From: Neopusillimonas aromaticivorans
GTDB taxonomy: Bacteria; Pseudomonadota; Gammaproteobacteria; Burkholderiales; Burkholderiaceae_B
Assembly (NCBI RefSeq): GCF_030344915.1
Contig: NZ_CP128233.1
Location: 124,001 to 188,000, forward strand
DNA: 64,000 bases
Direction of reading: 5' to 3'
Shown here: positions 50,085 to 61,169 of the stretch, piece after piece
How positions within the stretch are numbered: position 1 is the first letter of the stretch
How the letters are laid out: every line of letters begins with the position of its first letter
The notes under the pieces: generated by a model
The model's input: only the letters and a program-made list of their open reading frames with translations
Databases searched by the model: none
What the model was told of the DNA's origin: nothing
Position numbers and translations under genes: made by a program

Positions 50085-50828
50085 ACCAAAACCCAGCTCT
50101 TGAAATGCATTAAGCAGGGCTCGCCGGTAAGCCGGCACGTTGGTACATTGAGGAGCGAAGCAGGAGCCTCGCCCCGCAGCCTTACCCGCTTTTTCGTATG
50201 CCTGAAGGGTTATCTTACGCACTTCGATGAAGCGGTCATCCATGCCGGACAACACCCTCTCGCTCATGAAAACCGACAGGTATTTAAACTCATGTTCGCT
50301 CCAGAACCCACGCTCAAGGCCCAGTTGAAACAACCGTTTTGCAAGCACGGGATCAATTTTGGCAAGATGGGTAACCGTAGAGCCACGGATAAACACAGGT
50401 ATCAAAGGCCTTCTGTTGGCGTAGGCCAGCAAAAGATCTACCAAGGCCTGGACCGTTGAAATTCTGTTTTTCCCAACGAACTCGGCATTCACTTCCGACA
50501 GTGCACTAATCGCATTATCCAGGCTGTAAGTCACGTCGTGAAAAGCGTGTCCGAATTCATAGTTGTTGCACCCCGGCACCACGGCCCGCAACCCCTGAAG
50601 GGCAGCCGCCATGGTTTCGTCGGAGACCTGCTTTTTAGACACATTGTCTGTGTAGAGGGCCGCACTGTAGCTGGAAACACGATCACCGCATGGCTGGTTG
50701 CGATCATTTCCGGAGGCAATGAAATCGTCTGAAGTATAGGTTGACGAACAGCCTGCCAACACAAGAGTCAGGCTGAGAAGAATTGTCTTGATGATCAGGC
50801 CTAATGGGCCAAGGATTGATTGCATCAT
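50085..50828 (-). pseudogene. 5' part of a lipoprotein gene interrupted by IS21
   Basis: Starting at MMQSILGPLG, the signal peptide ends in lipobox LAGC, so the intact protein was an outer- or inner-membrane lipoprotein. The visible 248 codons end in LGFG, then the IS supplies TGT TAA. The remaining protein is helical with an even spread of charged residues (ALVDLLLAYANRRPLIP, AKIDPVLAKRLFQLGLERG) and scattered Cys. I do not recognise the family. A truncated lipoprotein could still be made. Confidence 0.8.
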
Positions 50829-51026
50829 AGCTGCCACAAATTGCCTGCGGCAGAAAGAATTGTTCGGTATCATCTGAAGAGTCAACCGGATGACATTATC
50901 GCGCTTGCCCCCAGTGATACAAGCAGCGCACAAGGTCGGAATTGCGTATCACTGCGGCAAACCACCCCTTCGCAGCTGAAATTTCAGCCGAAAGAGCCGG
51001 GCGAGTTCGCGGAAATACGCGCCGCC

Positions 51027-51774
51027 CTACTCCAACGTTCGCAAAAAGCCTCATCAGCCTTCGTCAATTTCCCCGCCGCCCGCGCCCGCTCGATCAATTC
51101 CGGGCGCCGCTGTGCGGTCAACTTCAGCGATTGCTGGCGTCGCCAGACCGCAATATTGGCATGATGGCCCGAGAGCAAGGCTTCGGGTACAGGCTCGCCT
51201 TGATAGACTTCAGGACGTGTGTAATGCGGGCTGTCGAGCAAGCCACTGAGCGTGTCGTTGAACGAGTCCTGCAATGCAGAATCTGCCGTATTCAATACGC
51301 CGGGTAAAAGCCGGATGACGCTATCCATGATGGCCAGCGCAGCGATTTCGCCCCCGACAGAACAAAATCACCCAACGAAATTTCATCGGTTACGCAACGA
51401 TCAATAAATCGCTGGTCGACCCCTTCGTAGCGACCGCACACAATGATGGCCCCCGAACCCGCGGCCAGTTCTTCGGCGACGGCCTGATTGAAACGGCGCC
51501 CTGTCGGGCTCATGAGAATAACATTCGCGTTGGGCTCGGCACGTGCGTTACGAGCGGCGCCCACTGCCTGTTCCAACGGATCGGCCAGCATTACCATTCC
51601 GGGACCACCCCCGTAGGGTCGATCATCTACCGTGCGATGAACGTCGTGCGTGAAATCGCGCGGATTCCACAACCCGAGGGACCAGCGCTGTTGGCGATGC
51701 GCACGGCCAGTAACCCCAAGGTCACGTACAACCGGGAACATATCAGGGAAAAGCGAGATGATATCGAAACGCAT
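51027..51774 (-). CDS. trmD: tRNA (guanine37-N1)-methyltransferase TrmD; two apparent deletions
   Basis: A SPOUT enzyme of about 249 residues preventing +1 frameshifting. MRFDIISLFPDMF opens it; RPYGGGPGMVM, CGRYEGVDQRF and EISLGDFVLSGG are the knot and SAM region. One G is missing at about 51351-51355 (restores LSGGEIAALAIMDSVIRLLPG) and one T at about 51043-51047 (restores the end DEAFLRTLE with TAG at 51027-51029). Preceded 15 bp upstream by rimM. The usual downstream rplS is not present. Confidence 0.92.
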
Positions 51775-51789
51775 CAGCCAATAGCGTGA

Positions 51790-52425
51790 TCAGAGATCAA
51801 CAGGCCAGTTGCTTTCCAGCAATTTTTTGGACAGATCAACGTTATGGACGTGTGCCTCGACAAAGGGAACCAGCACTTCCTGGGTACGACCTTTTTCGTT
51901 AAGCAGCAATGCAAGACCACCCTGCCCATCGTCTTCAGCACGGGCGACGTGCAACAGGCCGTGAGCGCCATTATCTGACACTTCCATGACCTGCCCGATC
52001 AGGGCCGAGTTCCCTTCGCCATCAACACCCATGACGCGGCAGCCAACAAGATCGACCCAGTAGAACTCGTCAGGATCGGCCTTCGGAAAACTGGCGCGCG
52101 GCACCCAGATGGTATAGCCTTTGGACGCCTCGGCCCGGTCACGATCAGGGATGACGGCGAGTTGAGCCACAACCGCCGAGCCGTGCTTTTTGGCAGAAAC
52201 AACGCGCGTTATTTGCGGATGTGACAAAGCGCCCGATTTCCCAGGAGGAACGGGCGCTTTTAACCACCACTGGCGTGCCGTCAGCAACGCAGCCGCATCA
52301 GCCGAATAGGGCTGGATCTTGACCCAACCCTTGACACCGTACGCCCCTAAAACCCTGCCGATTTCAACAAGATCTTGAGGCAAAGAGTTGCCAACAGGTG
52401 CGCCGTTTGAAGCGCTGTCGCTCAT
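51790..52425 (-). CDS. rimM: 16S rRNA processing protein RimM
   Basis: About 211 residues with an N-terminal RimM barrel (EIGRVLGAYGVKGWVKI) and a C-terminal PRC barrel (EFYWVDLVGCRVMGVDG ... VPFVEAHVHNVDL). Binds uS19 during 30S head maturation. Start chosen at MSDSASNGAP. Between rpsP and trmD as in the canonical operon. Confidence 0.93.
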   Translation of the reverse strand: MSDSASNGAPVGNSLPQDLVEIGRVLGAYGVKGWVKIQPYSADAAALLTARQWWLKAPVPPGKSGALSHPQITRVVSAKKHGSAVVAQLAVIPDRDRAEASKGYTIWVPRASFPKADPDEFYWVDLVGCRVMGVDGEGNSALIGQVMEVSDNGAHGLLHVARAEDDGQGGLALLLNEKGRTQEVLVPFVEAHVHNVDLSKKLLESNWPVDL

Positions 52426-52457
52426 GACTTCAGGCTGTGCGCGGCATGGTGCTGCAA

Positions 52458-52712
52458 TCAAGCAGCAACTTTGGCCGAGTATTCTTTAACCAGGCGAGCA
52501 ACTGCGGGCGACAATTGCGCACCATTGCTTGTCCAGTATTCAACGCGGTCGAGCGCAATACGCAGGGTTTCCTGGTTTTCGCCACCAACCGGGTTGTAAA
52601 AGCCGACGCGTTCAATAAAACGGCCGTCGCGACGGTTACGCGAATCAGCAGCAACAAGATTGTAAAACGGACGTTTCTTCGAGCCACCGCGGGCCAGACG
52701 AATCACCACCAT
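52458..52712 (-). CDS. rpsP: Small ribosomal subunit protein bS16
   Basis: An 84-residue protein starting MVVIRLARGGSKKRPFYNL, family-complete; the longer upstream frame is not supported. First gene of rpsP-rimM-trmD on the minus strand, 32 bp before rimM. Confidence 0.96.
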   Translation of the reverse strand: MVVIRLARGGSKKRPFYNLVAADSRNRRDGRFIERVGFYNPVGGENQETLRIALDRVEYWTSNGAQLSPAVARLVKEYSAKVAA

Positions 52713-52861
52713 AGGTAATCCTTTGAAAATGTTGTGGAAAACAAAAGATTCTAGCACCTTACAGTTGCGAAACGCAAACCTTGTGCCGAATCCGCCAAAA
52801 AATTTATCAGAAAACCACACGTGGCCTGACAAAACAAAAAATATGGGTAATAACCTTTCGC

Positions 52862-53122
52862 TTAACGCCGCGCCATAAAATGCACGACGTTACCCGACTG
52901 CTCGAGCTGCGCCACCAGCGCATTGCCGGTTTGACGACAAAACGCCTGAAAATCGCGAACCGCATTAACATCGGTTGTGACAACCTTCAGCACCTGGCCA
53001 CTTTGCAGCTGTGCCAAAGCTTTCTTGGCCCGCAGAATAGGCAGCGGGCATTTTAACCCAGAAGCATCGACCTCAAGGTCGAAAGCAGGGAACGAAGTTG
53101 TATCAGAGTAAAGGTCAGACAT
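52862..53122 (-). CDS. TusA/SirA-family sulfur-carrier-like protein
   Basis: About 86 residues with the CPxP motif in ASGLKCPLPILRAKKAL (Cys about 25), the sulfur-accepting cysteine in TusA. Family members carry persulfide for tRNA 2-thiolation or sulfur oxidation; which role applies is not shown by the sequence. Start taken as MSDLYSD, 15 bp after the corrected alaS stop, so probably cotranscribed with alaS. Confidence 0.87.
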   Translation of the reverse strand: MSDLYSDTTSFPAFDLEVDASGLKCPLPILRAKKALAQLQSGQVLKVVTTDVNAVRDFQAFCRQTGNALVAQLEQSGNVVHFMARR

Positions 53123-53137
53123 AAAACCCACGAAACC

Positions 53138-55761
53138 TTATGCCTGCGTGCGTTCGCGTACCCAGGCCTCAACACCGGCCAGCGCGCCTGCCAATGCACC
53201 GGCGTCAGTACCGCCCCCATGGCCATATCAGGGCGTCCACCGCCCTTGCCACCGACCTGGGCGGCAACAAAACCGACCAGTTCACCCGCCTTTACCTTGC
53301 CCGTCGTTTCTGCAGTGACACCCGCTACCAGACTGATTTTTTCATCAGCGACGGTAGCCAGCAGGACCACCGCAGGTTTGAGACGCTCTTTCAGGTCGTC
53401 AACCATGCCACGCAAGGCTTTGGGATCAACACCCGGCAACTGGCCCACCAGCAAGCGGACACCGCCACCGACATCAACCGCCTGGCTGACCAGATCGTTA
53501 CCGGCAGAAGCGGCCAGTTTTTGCTGCAAGCGCTGGACCTCGGCTTCTGCAGCCTTCAGCTGGGACTGTACCAGCGCAATTCGCGACAATAATTCAGCGG
53601 GCTGCGTTTTGAGCTGACCGGCAGCCTGCTGCACTGTGGCACTGGTTTGCTGGACCCAGGCCAACGCATTGTCACCCGTAATGGCCTCAATGCGACGAAC
53701 GCCGGCAGCAACCCCGCCTTCTGAGACGATCTTGAACAAACCAATGTCGCCCGTGCGCGCCACATGGGTACCACCACACAATTCGCGCGAGAAACCGATA
53801 TCAAGCACACGGACTTCATCACCGTACTTTTCACCGAACAATGCAACCGCCCCACCCTGCACGGCGTCATCGTATGACATAAGCTTTGCAGCCACCTGGG
53901 CATTGGCCAGCACTTCGGCGTTGACGATGTTTTCGATTTCAATGATTTCTTGCGGTGTAACAGCGGCGTCGTGCGCAAAGTCGAAGCGGGTTTTGTCGGG
54001 ATCGACCAGCGACCCGCGCTGCTGCACGTGCGAACCCAGTACCTGACGCAAAGCCTTGTGCATCAAGTGAGTGGCCGAGTGATTGCGTACAGTACGTGCA
54101 CGTCGCGCGGTGTCGACCTGCGCAGTTACCGTATCGCCCACCGACAACTGACCTTGCTTCAGTACGCCATGATGACCAAACACCTGGCTCTGGATTTTCT
54201 GGGTATCGGCAACATCAAAGCAGGCAGTTGCTGTTGTGAGGACACCGGCATCACCAACCTGACCACCTGATTCAGCGTAAAACGGGGTGACATCAAGCAC
54301 CACAACCGCTTCCTGACCTGCATTAACGCTGTTGACGGCGCTGCCATCAACATACAACGCCGTAACACGGCCTTCAGCCTGCAGATGCTCATAGCCTTCG
54401 AAACGGGTTTCAACGCCGGAATAACTGAGCCCTTCAGCGGCCTTGAACTTGCCGGCGGCACGGGCCTGCTCGCGCTGGCGCTGCATGGCGGATTCAAAAC
54501 CGGGCAAATCAACATTGACCTTGCGCTCGCGACAGATGTCGGCCGTAAGATCGACCGGGAACCCGTAGGTGTCATACAACGTAAACAAGGTTTGGCCATC
54601 GAGGACGCCCCCGGCCGGCAAACCGGCCAGTGCGGCATCAAGAATTTTCATGCCATTTTCAAGGGTTTCGCTGAAACGCTCTTCTTCTTGACGCAAGACC
54701 TGCTCGACACGTTCTTTCTGTACGGCCAGTTCAGGGTAGGCATCGCCCATTTGCTGCACCAGGTCGCCCACCAGACGATGAAAGAACACACCCGATTGAC
54801 CCAGCTTGTGACCGTGGCGCAACGCACGGCGAACGATGCGGCGCAACACATATCCACGACCTTCGTTACTGGGAATGACCCCGTCAACGATAAGGAAGCT
54901 GCAGGCTCGAATGTGGTCGGCGATGACCTTGAGCGAATTGTTACCCAGGTCGGTAACGCCAGTTTCACGGGCGGCCGCTTTGATCAGGGCCTGGAACAGG
55001 TCAATTTCATAGTTGGAATGAACATGTTGCAAGACGGCTGCAATACGTTCAAGCCCCATGCCGGTATCGACGCAGGGCTTGGGCAACGGCGTCATGGTGC
55101 CATCGGCGGCACGCTCGAACTGCATGAACACCAGGTTCCACACTTCAATATAGCGGTCACCATCTTCTTCAGGCGAGCCGGGCGGGCCACCCCAGACGTC
55201 CGGGCCATGATCATAGAAAATTTCCGAACAGGGGCCGCAGGGGCCTGTATCCGCCATTTGCCAGAAGTTGTCGGATGCATAGCGCGCGCCCTTGTTATCG
55301 CCAATACGCACGATGCGTTCGGCCGGCACTTTGATTTCGTTGGCCCAAATGTTGTAGGCCTCGTCATCTTCCTGGTAGACCGTGACCCACAACTTGTCAG
55401 CAGGCAACTGATAAACAGAGGTCAACAATTCCCAGGCGTAATGAATGGCATCACGCTTGAAATAATCACCAAAGCTGAAGTTGCCCAGCATTTCGAAGAA
55501 CGTGTGGTGACGTGCGGTGTAGCCGACATTTTCAAGGTCGTTGTGTTTGCCACCGGCGCGTACGCAGCGCTGCGAACTGACCGCACGGTGATAGTTGCGC
55601 ACCTCTTTTCCGGTGAAAACGTCTTTGAATTGCACCATGCCGGCATTGGTGAACAGCAAGGTTGGATCGTTACCCGGAATGAGTGGTGACGACGGCACCG
55701 GCTGGTGACCTTTTGACTCAAAGAACGAGATGAATTTCTGGCGGATTTCGGAGGTTTTCAT
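53138..55761 (-). CDS. alaS: Alanyl-tRNA synthetase; one apparent deletion near the end
   Basis: A class II synthetase of about 874 residues. Motif 1/2 core (RHHTFFEMLGNFSFGDYFKR), editing domain zinc residues in RNHSATHLMHKAL and GGTHVARTG, and the C-terminal Gly-rich GGKGGGRPDMAMGG. One G is missing at about 53214-53218; without it the frame runs on to 53053 and overlaps the tusA-like gene. Restoring it gives the family end EAWVRERTQA with TAA at 53138-53140. Confidence 0.95.
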
Positions 55762-55824
55762 TGACAGAAAAGCGCTATTAAACAGATGACCGGTGATTAT
55801 AGAGGCACTGGCAGCAAAAATCTT

Positions 55825-56778
55825 TCAGGTCAACGACAGCAATTGGGCCACCACCGAGACGGCAATGACTTCAGGCAGCTTGCTACGGGTTTGAACCAGC
55901 CCGATCGGGCAGATCAGGCGCTGCACCAGAGCCGGGTCAAACCGCTGCAGCAAACGGGACTCAAAACGGGCTTTTTTGGTTTGGGAACCGATCAGGCCAA
56001 GAAAACGAAACGACTTTTGGGCCATGATGGCCTGCACCAGCGCCAGATCGAGTGCATGGCTGTGCGTCAACACCAGCCAGCACGCGTTATCGGGGCAATC
56101 GGGCACATCGGTTTCATCACCCTGCAGCACACGGACATTGGGCGGCACCGTAACCGGCCAGATGTCGTCGCGCGGGTCCAGCCAGATGACACGAACCGGC
56201 AGCGTTGCCAGGATCGTGACGATGGCATGACCCACATGCCCGGCGCCACACACCACAATGGTCAGGACGGCAGGTGCCAACGTGTCACGCAAAAACCGGG
56301 TTGATTCATCCCAAGACGCCTGATCCGTGTTGAAGTCGGCCGCAGCCGCACGGGTGGGCGTGAGCAAAACCGGCGCATCTGGCTTGGCAAAATCAACTTC
56401 TCTGCACACGGCGTGGCCCTGCCGCAATTGTTCAGCCACCTGCAGACACCACGTTGCATCGACCGGATGCAATACCTCATAAGTCAGCCAGACGACGCCC
56501 CCACAGCATTGCCCCAGGCTTGGCCCTAACGCGTACCGCTGGACATCACGTCGGCTGGCACCGCCGGCCCGCATCATCTGACGCGCCTGGTCAATGGCTT
56601 TGTATTCCAGATGGCCGCCACCAATGGTCCCAAACACCTGTTGGGCGCTGACCCAGAGCTTGGCGCCGCCGTCGCGCGGGGCCGACCCGCGCGACTGAAC
56701 AACCGTCACCAGGACCACGGGCTCGCCTTGCTGCAGCAAGGCACACGCCGATGCCGACCAGCCCGCAATGTCAGCCAT
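55825..56778 (-). CDS. xdhC: Xanthine dehydrogenase accessory protein XdhC
   Basis: About 317 residues from MADIAGWSA. XdhC binds molybdenum cofactor, helps its sulfuration and inserts it into XdhB. Conserved CGAGHVGHAI Rossmann motif, GGGHLEYKA, and PSLGQCCGG with paired Cys. The C-terminal PEVIAVSVVAQLL is family-typical. Last gene of the xdhABC set, overlapping xdhB by 8 bp. Confidence 0.92.
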   Translation of the reverse strand: MADIAGWSASACALLQQGEPVVLVTVVQSRGSAPRDGGAKLWVSAQQVFGTIGGGHLEYKAIDQARQMMRAGGASRRDVQRYALGPSLGQCCGGVVWLTYEVLHPVDATWCLQVAEQLRQGHAVCREVDFAKPDAPVLLTPTRAAAADFNTDQASWDESTRFLRDTLAPAVLTIVVCGAGHVGHAIVTILATLPVRVIWLDPRDDIWPVTVPPNVRVLQGDETDVPDCPDNACWLVLTHSHALDLALVQAIMAQKSFRFLGLIGSQTKKARFESRLLQRFDPALVQRLICPIGLVQTRSKLPEVIAVSVVAQLLSLT

Positions 56779-59113
56779 GGGCCATCGCGGTATGCGGACG
56801 TGCGAACGCCGGCGCAACCTGATTCAGGGTTTGCAACACGCGTTCGGCAGTTGCGGGCGCATCTAATGGTGCAGGGGTGAGGTCGGCCTGACCCGCTGCG
56901 GCATGAATGGCGTCACGGATCGCAAAAAACACGGACATGCCCAAAGGCAACGGTGGCTCACCGAGGGCTTTGGACTGATAAATGCTGTTTTCCACATTAC
57001 CATTGTCAAAAAAGGCCACATTGAACTCAGGCGGGCAATCGGAAACCGCCGGAATTTTGTAGGTTGAAGGCGCGTGCGTCATGAGACGGCCGTCTTTGTT
57101 CCACCACAACTCTTCTGTCGTCAACCAGCCTGCCCCCTGAATGAAACCACCCTCTATCTGGCCGATGTCAATCGCCGGATTGATGGAGCGGCCGGCGTCA
57201 TAAAGGACATCGGCACGCAGCAGCCGGTTTTCACCGGTCAAGGTGTCAATAACGACCTCGGCACACGCGGCGCCATATACAAAGTAATAGAACGGACGAC
57301 CCGTCAGTGTCTTGAAGTCGTAATGAATCTTGGGAGTGCGGTAAAAACCGGACGACCAGAGCGGCACGCGGGCGTTGTAGGCGTCTTGAACGAACTTGGC
57401 AAACGGCACCGTGATACGTTCGCCGCACTGGACTTCGTTGTTTCTGAAAACAACCTCGGTGGCATCGCAACCGAAATGGTCAGCCGCATAGGCCACCAGA
57501 ACCGCCTTGATCTTGCGCGCGGCATCTTGCGCTGCCTTGCCGTTCAGATCCGTACCCGATGAGGCCGCCGTGGCAGAGGTGTTCGATACTTTAGAGGTGT
57601 CGGTTGCAGAAACCCGCACATGACCGATACTGATACCAAGCTCTTCAGCCACCACCTGGGCCACTTTGGTATTGAGACCCTGCCCCATTTCGGTGCCGCC
57701 ATGATTGATCAGTACCGACCCGTCGGTATAGATGTGCAGCAAGGCCCCTGCCTGGTTCAGGTGAGTTGCGGTAAATGAAATACCGAACTTGACCGGCACC
57801 AACGCCAACCCCTTTTTCAGCACAGGGTTGGCGGCATTGAACTGGCGGATTTCTTCGCGACGCTGTCGATACCGGGCGGTCTCTTCAAGCTGACGGACCA
57901 GAGGCTCGATGACGTTGTCCTCGACCTTCATTTGATAGGGCGTGATATTGCGATCTGTGGTGCCGTAGAAATTTCGTTGCCGCACATCAAGCGGATCTTT
58001 GCCCAGGCGTCGGGCGATATCGTCGATAACATACTCGATCGCCATAATACCCTGCGGGCCACCAAAACCACGAAACGCCGTATTGGACTGAGTGTTGGTC
58101 TTCAGGCGCAGCGACTGGATGTCAAACGTATCAAGGTAGTAGGTATTGTCGGTATGAAACACCTGACGATCGGCAACCGCCCCGGACAGATCGGCCGAAT
58201 AGCCGCAGCGCAGCTGTTGCACGAAGCGAATGGCCTTGATCAACCCGTCGTCGTCATAGGCAACATCATATTCGGCACGAAAATCGTGACGCTTGCCGGT
58301 GATCATGAAATCATCATCACGGTCGGCCCGCAATTTGACAGGGCGACGGGTATGGTGGGCCAACAAGGCCGCTGTCGTGGCAAACGGCCACGATTGGCTT
58401 TCTTTGCCGCCAAAACCACCGCCCATACGCCGGCACTGCACGCGCACGGTATGCGCCGGCTGGTGCAAGGCGTGAGCAATAATGAACTGCATCTCGGACG
58501 GGTGCTGGGTTGAGCAGTACACCTGCATTTCACCGTTTTCGCCGGGCAGGGCATAGGCAATTTGACCCTCGAGATAGAACTGCTCTTGTCCGCCGCAATA
58601 AAAACTGCCCTGATGACGATGCGATGCGCTGTCAAGTGCGGCTTGAACATCACCTCGCGATATGCGCACCGGCGGTAACACATACGACTGTTTTTCAACC
58701 GCTGTTTTCACATCGAGTACGGGTTCAAAATCTTCGTACTCTACTTTTGCCAGACGTGCCGCACGCCGCGCCAGATCGTGCGAGGTAGCGGCCACAGCAA
58801 ACAACGGCTGCCCGAGGTATTCGACCTTGCCATCGGCAAAAACAGGCTCGTCGGCAATGACGGGCCCGACATAACGTTCGCCGGGGACATCGTCGATGGT
58901 GATGACGGCCACCACCCCCGCAGCCGCGCGCACGGCGGTCAGGTCAAGCGACACGATGCGGGCATGCGCCCGCTGCGACAGCCCGAAAGCAGCGTGCAAG
59001 GTGCCGCTGACTTCAGGAATATCGTCGGTATACTGCGCCCGCCCGGTAACATGCAATTGTGCGCTTTCGTGCTTGACCGAGGTGCCAACGGTTTGATGTT
59101 TGTGCTGAGTCAT
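56771..59113 (-). CDS. xdhB: Xanthine dehydrogenase, molybdopterin-binding large subunit
   Basis: A 780-residue subunit that hydroxylates hypoxanthine and xanthine to urate. Molybdenum-cofactor signatures: RRMGGGFGGKE, GFGGPQG, HGGTEMGQGLNTK and the catalytic Glu region ALGEPPLPLGMSVFFA. Opens with VKHESAQLHVTGRAQYTDD, typical of the two-subunit bacterial form. 14 bp downstream of xdhA. Confidence 0.95.
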   Translation of the reverse strand: MTQHKHQTVGTSVKHESAQLHVTGRAQYTDDIPEVSGTLHAAFGLSQRAHARIVSLDLTAVRAAAGVVAVITIDDVPGERYVGPVIADEPVFADGKVEYLGQPLFAVAATSHDLARRAARLAKVEYEDFEPVLDVKTAVEKQSYVLPPVRISRGDVQAALDSASHRHQGSFYCGGQEQFYLEGQIAYALPGENGEMQVYCSTQHPSEMQFIIAHALHQPAHTVRVQCRRMGGGFGGKESQSWPFATTAALLAHHTRRPVKLRADRDDDFMITGKRHDFRAEYDVAYDDDGLIKAIRFVQQLRCGYSADLSGAVADRQVFHTDNTYYLDTFDIQSLRLKTNTQSNTAFRGFGGPQGIMAIEYVIDDIARRLGKDPLDVRQRNFYGTTDRNITPYQMKVEDNVIEPLVRQLEETARYRQRREEIRQFNAANPVLKKGLALVPVKFGISFTATHLNQAGALLHIYTDGSVLINHGGTEMGQGLNTKVAQVVAEELGISIGHVRVSATDTSKVSNTSATAASSGTDLNGKAAQDAARKIKAVLVAYAADHFGCDATEVVFRNNEVQCGERITVPFAKFVQDAYNARVPLWSSGFYRTPKIHYDFKTLTGRPFYYFVYGAACAEVVIDTLTGENRLLRADVLYDAGRSINPAIDIGQIEGGFIQGAGWLTTEELWWNKDGRLMTHAPSTYKIPAVSDCPPEFNVAFFDNGNVENSIYQSKALGEPPLPLGMSVFFAIRDAIHAAAGQADLTPAPLDAPATAERVLQTLNQVAPAFARPHTAMAHG

Positions 59114-59127
59114 AAGGCCCCTGACTG

Positions 59128-60569
59128 TTAAACGCGCGTTTGGGCTGCGCCGGTAGTTTCCAGATAAAAGCGATAAAGCAGGTTTTGCGCCGCCTGCAGG
59201 CGATAATCGCTGCTGGCTCGCATATCAGTCAGCGGCTGGTAGTCGATGGCCAGCGCAGCCATGGCTGCCGTCACCGACGACGCATCAAAGGGCTGGCCCA
59301 GCAACGCGCGCTCGGCTGCCGGTGCACGGCGCGAGGTCGCCGCCATGCCCCCATAGGCGATGCGTACCGACTGCACGACGTCGCCATCAAGAGTGACGGC
59401 ATAGGCACCGCACACTGCGGAAATATCCTGATCGAATCGCTTGGACAGTTTGTAGGTACCAACCTTCAGATCCGCCATGCGCAACGGGATCTTGATGGAT
59501 TCGAGAAACTCACCGGGTGAACGGTCTTGCTTGCGATAATCGAGATACAGGTTCTCGAGAGGAAGTTCACGACGGGCCTGCCCCTTGCGCAGCACCACCC
59601 GGGTTTGCAGAGCAATGAGTAACGGCGCACTGTCGCCGATAGGAGAGCCATTGGCGACGTTGCCCACCAGCGTGCCGGAGTTGCGGATCGGCATCGAGGC
59701 GAACCGCTTCCAGAGAGACTCGGCCTCGGGATACTCTGAGACCAGCGCCTGATAGCCCTTATTGAGCAGCACCGAAGCACCGATGGTCAAGGTGTCTTCA
59801 TCACGACTGACCACATCAAGTTCTGCGACATTGCCGAGATAAATAAGGTCATCAAAATGACGCAGCTGCTTGGTGACCATGAGGCCGATATCGGTACCTC
59901 CAGCAAGCAAAGTGGCGTCGGGATGTGCCTGAACCAGCTCGGCCAGATGATCTGCCGTTATCGGTGAACGAAATTTCTGCCCGCTGACGGCAAGCTCGAG
60001 CGGCTCGTGACACGCGGTTTCTTGCAAGGCATGCAGTTGCTTCTTGACCTGTGCAACATCAGCATTTTCGTCAGGATAGTGCCCCATCGCCATGGCGGCA
60101 TCAATAATGGGCCGATACCCGGTACAACGGCACAGATTACCCGACAGGTTATCAAGCACCTCTTCCCGCACCGGTCGCCGCTGGCCGTTGCAGTACATGG
60201 TGTACAACGACATGACAAAACCTGGCGTACAAAAGCCGCACTGAGAGGCATGATGATCTACCATGGCCTGCTGCACCGGATGCAGGGCCTGGTTTTCGGC
60301 GGACAAACCTTCTACTGTCCAGATGGCCCGCCCATCAAGTGTGGGCAGAAAACGGATGCAGGCATTGATTGACCGGAACACAACCTGACCATCCGGGTCC
60401 AGTGCGGCTTCAGTGACCGTACAGGCACCGCAGTCGCCCTCGGCACACCCTCTTTGGTACCCGGCAAGCCCGCCTGCTCGCGCAGATACTGCAGAACCGT
60501 TTGCGTTGGCGATGCAGGCGTCACCGTTTGCAAAAGGCCGTTAAGGTAAAAACTGACGGTTTGTCGCAT
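59128..60569 (-). CDS. xdhA: Xanthine dehydrogenase, iron-sulfur/FAD small subunit; one apparent deletion
   Basis: About 480 residues. Two [2Fe-2S] cluster domains: GCAEGDCGACT after repair and CGFCTPGF with CRCTGYRP. FAD domain: LLAGGTDIGLMV and NSGTLVGNVANGSPIGDS. One T (minus strand) is missing near 60447; adding it restores KEGCAEGDCGACTVTE. Passes electrons from the Mo site to NAD. First gene of the xdhABC operon. Confidence 0.93.
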
Positions 60570-60639
60570 GGATTTTGTCTCCGTTTATTATGATCGTCAG
60601 GCCGGCGCGTTACAGACAACCGGACTCCTGTTGCAAGGG

Positions 60640-61157
60640 TTAGCCCGATGCCAGGTAGCTGCCATCAACCTGCAAGGGGTGGCTTAAATCACACTCATCA
60701 CAATTTGGCGTGCTGCCGATTCGATCAACCACGATGAAATTGCCCGGTACGGACAGGGTCAATAAAGGGTGATGCCAGGTACCCGCGTGGTAATTGACGC
60801 CCTGATGGCCTGCCGCATAAAAGGCGCGAATACCGCTTTCATCAGGGCAATTATTGGCCCCGTTCGGTGCCACTACCACGATAAACGGGGTGTCGTTCAC
60901 AGGGATCCAGGCCTGGCTGCCCAACGGATGACGTTCAAGCATCCGTATCGAAAGGGGAAACTGAAAAGCCCCCCGGTGGCCAGGCTGATACCGGCCTGAC
61001 CATCAGCACCCAGCACCTGAACCTGCCCCAGATTATGGTAGCGACGCGTCGTTCCGTTGTTGATGGGGAACCAGTTGTTGTCGTCTGTGGCAATGACGTC
61101 GCCAAAAGGTGCAAATGCCGCTTTGGTCAGGGGCTCGAGTTTGAGTAGCGCAGACAT
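60640..61157 (-). CDS. allA: Ureidoglycolate lyase; one apparent deletion
   Basis: About 172 residues of the AllA cupin family, splitting ureidoglycolate into glyoxylate and urea. N-terminus LEPLTKAAFAPFGDVI, then ERHPLGSQAWIPVND and YHAGTWHHPLLTL with the family's conserved His. One C is missing at about 60954-60957; restoring it gives FSFPLSIRMLERHPLGSQ. 12 bp downstream of alc on the same strand, so an alc-allA unit. Confidence 0.9.
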
Positions 61158-61169
61158 GTCGGCTCCGGA

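Noticed and set aside
54385..55689. 434-codon plus-strand open frame inside alaS
   Set aside because: Antisense shadow of alaS, caused by codon bias; no ribosome binding site or domain.
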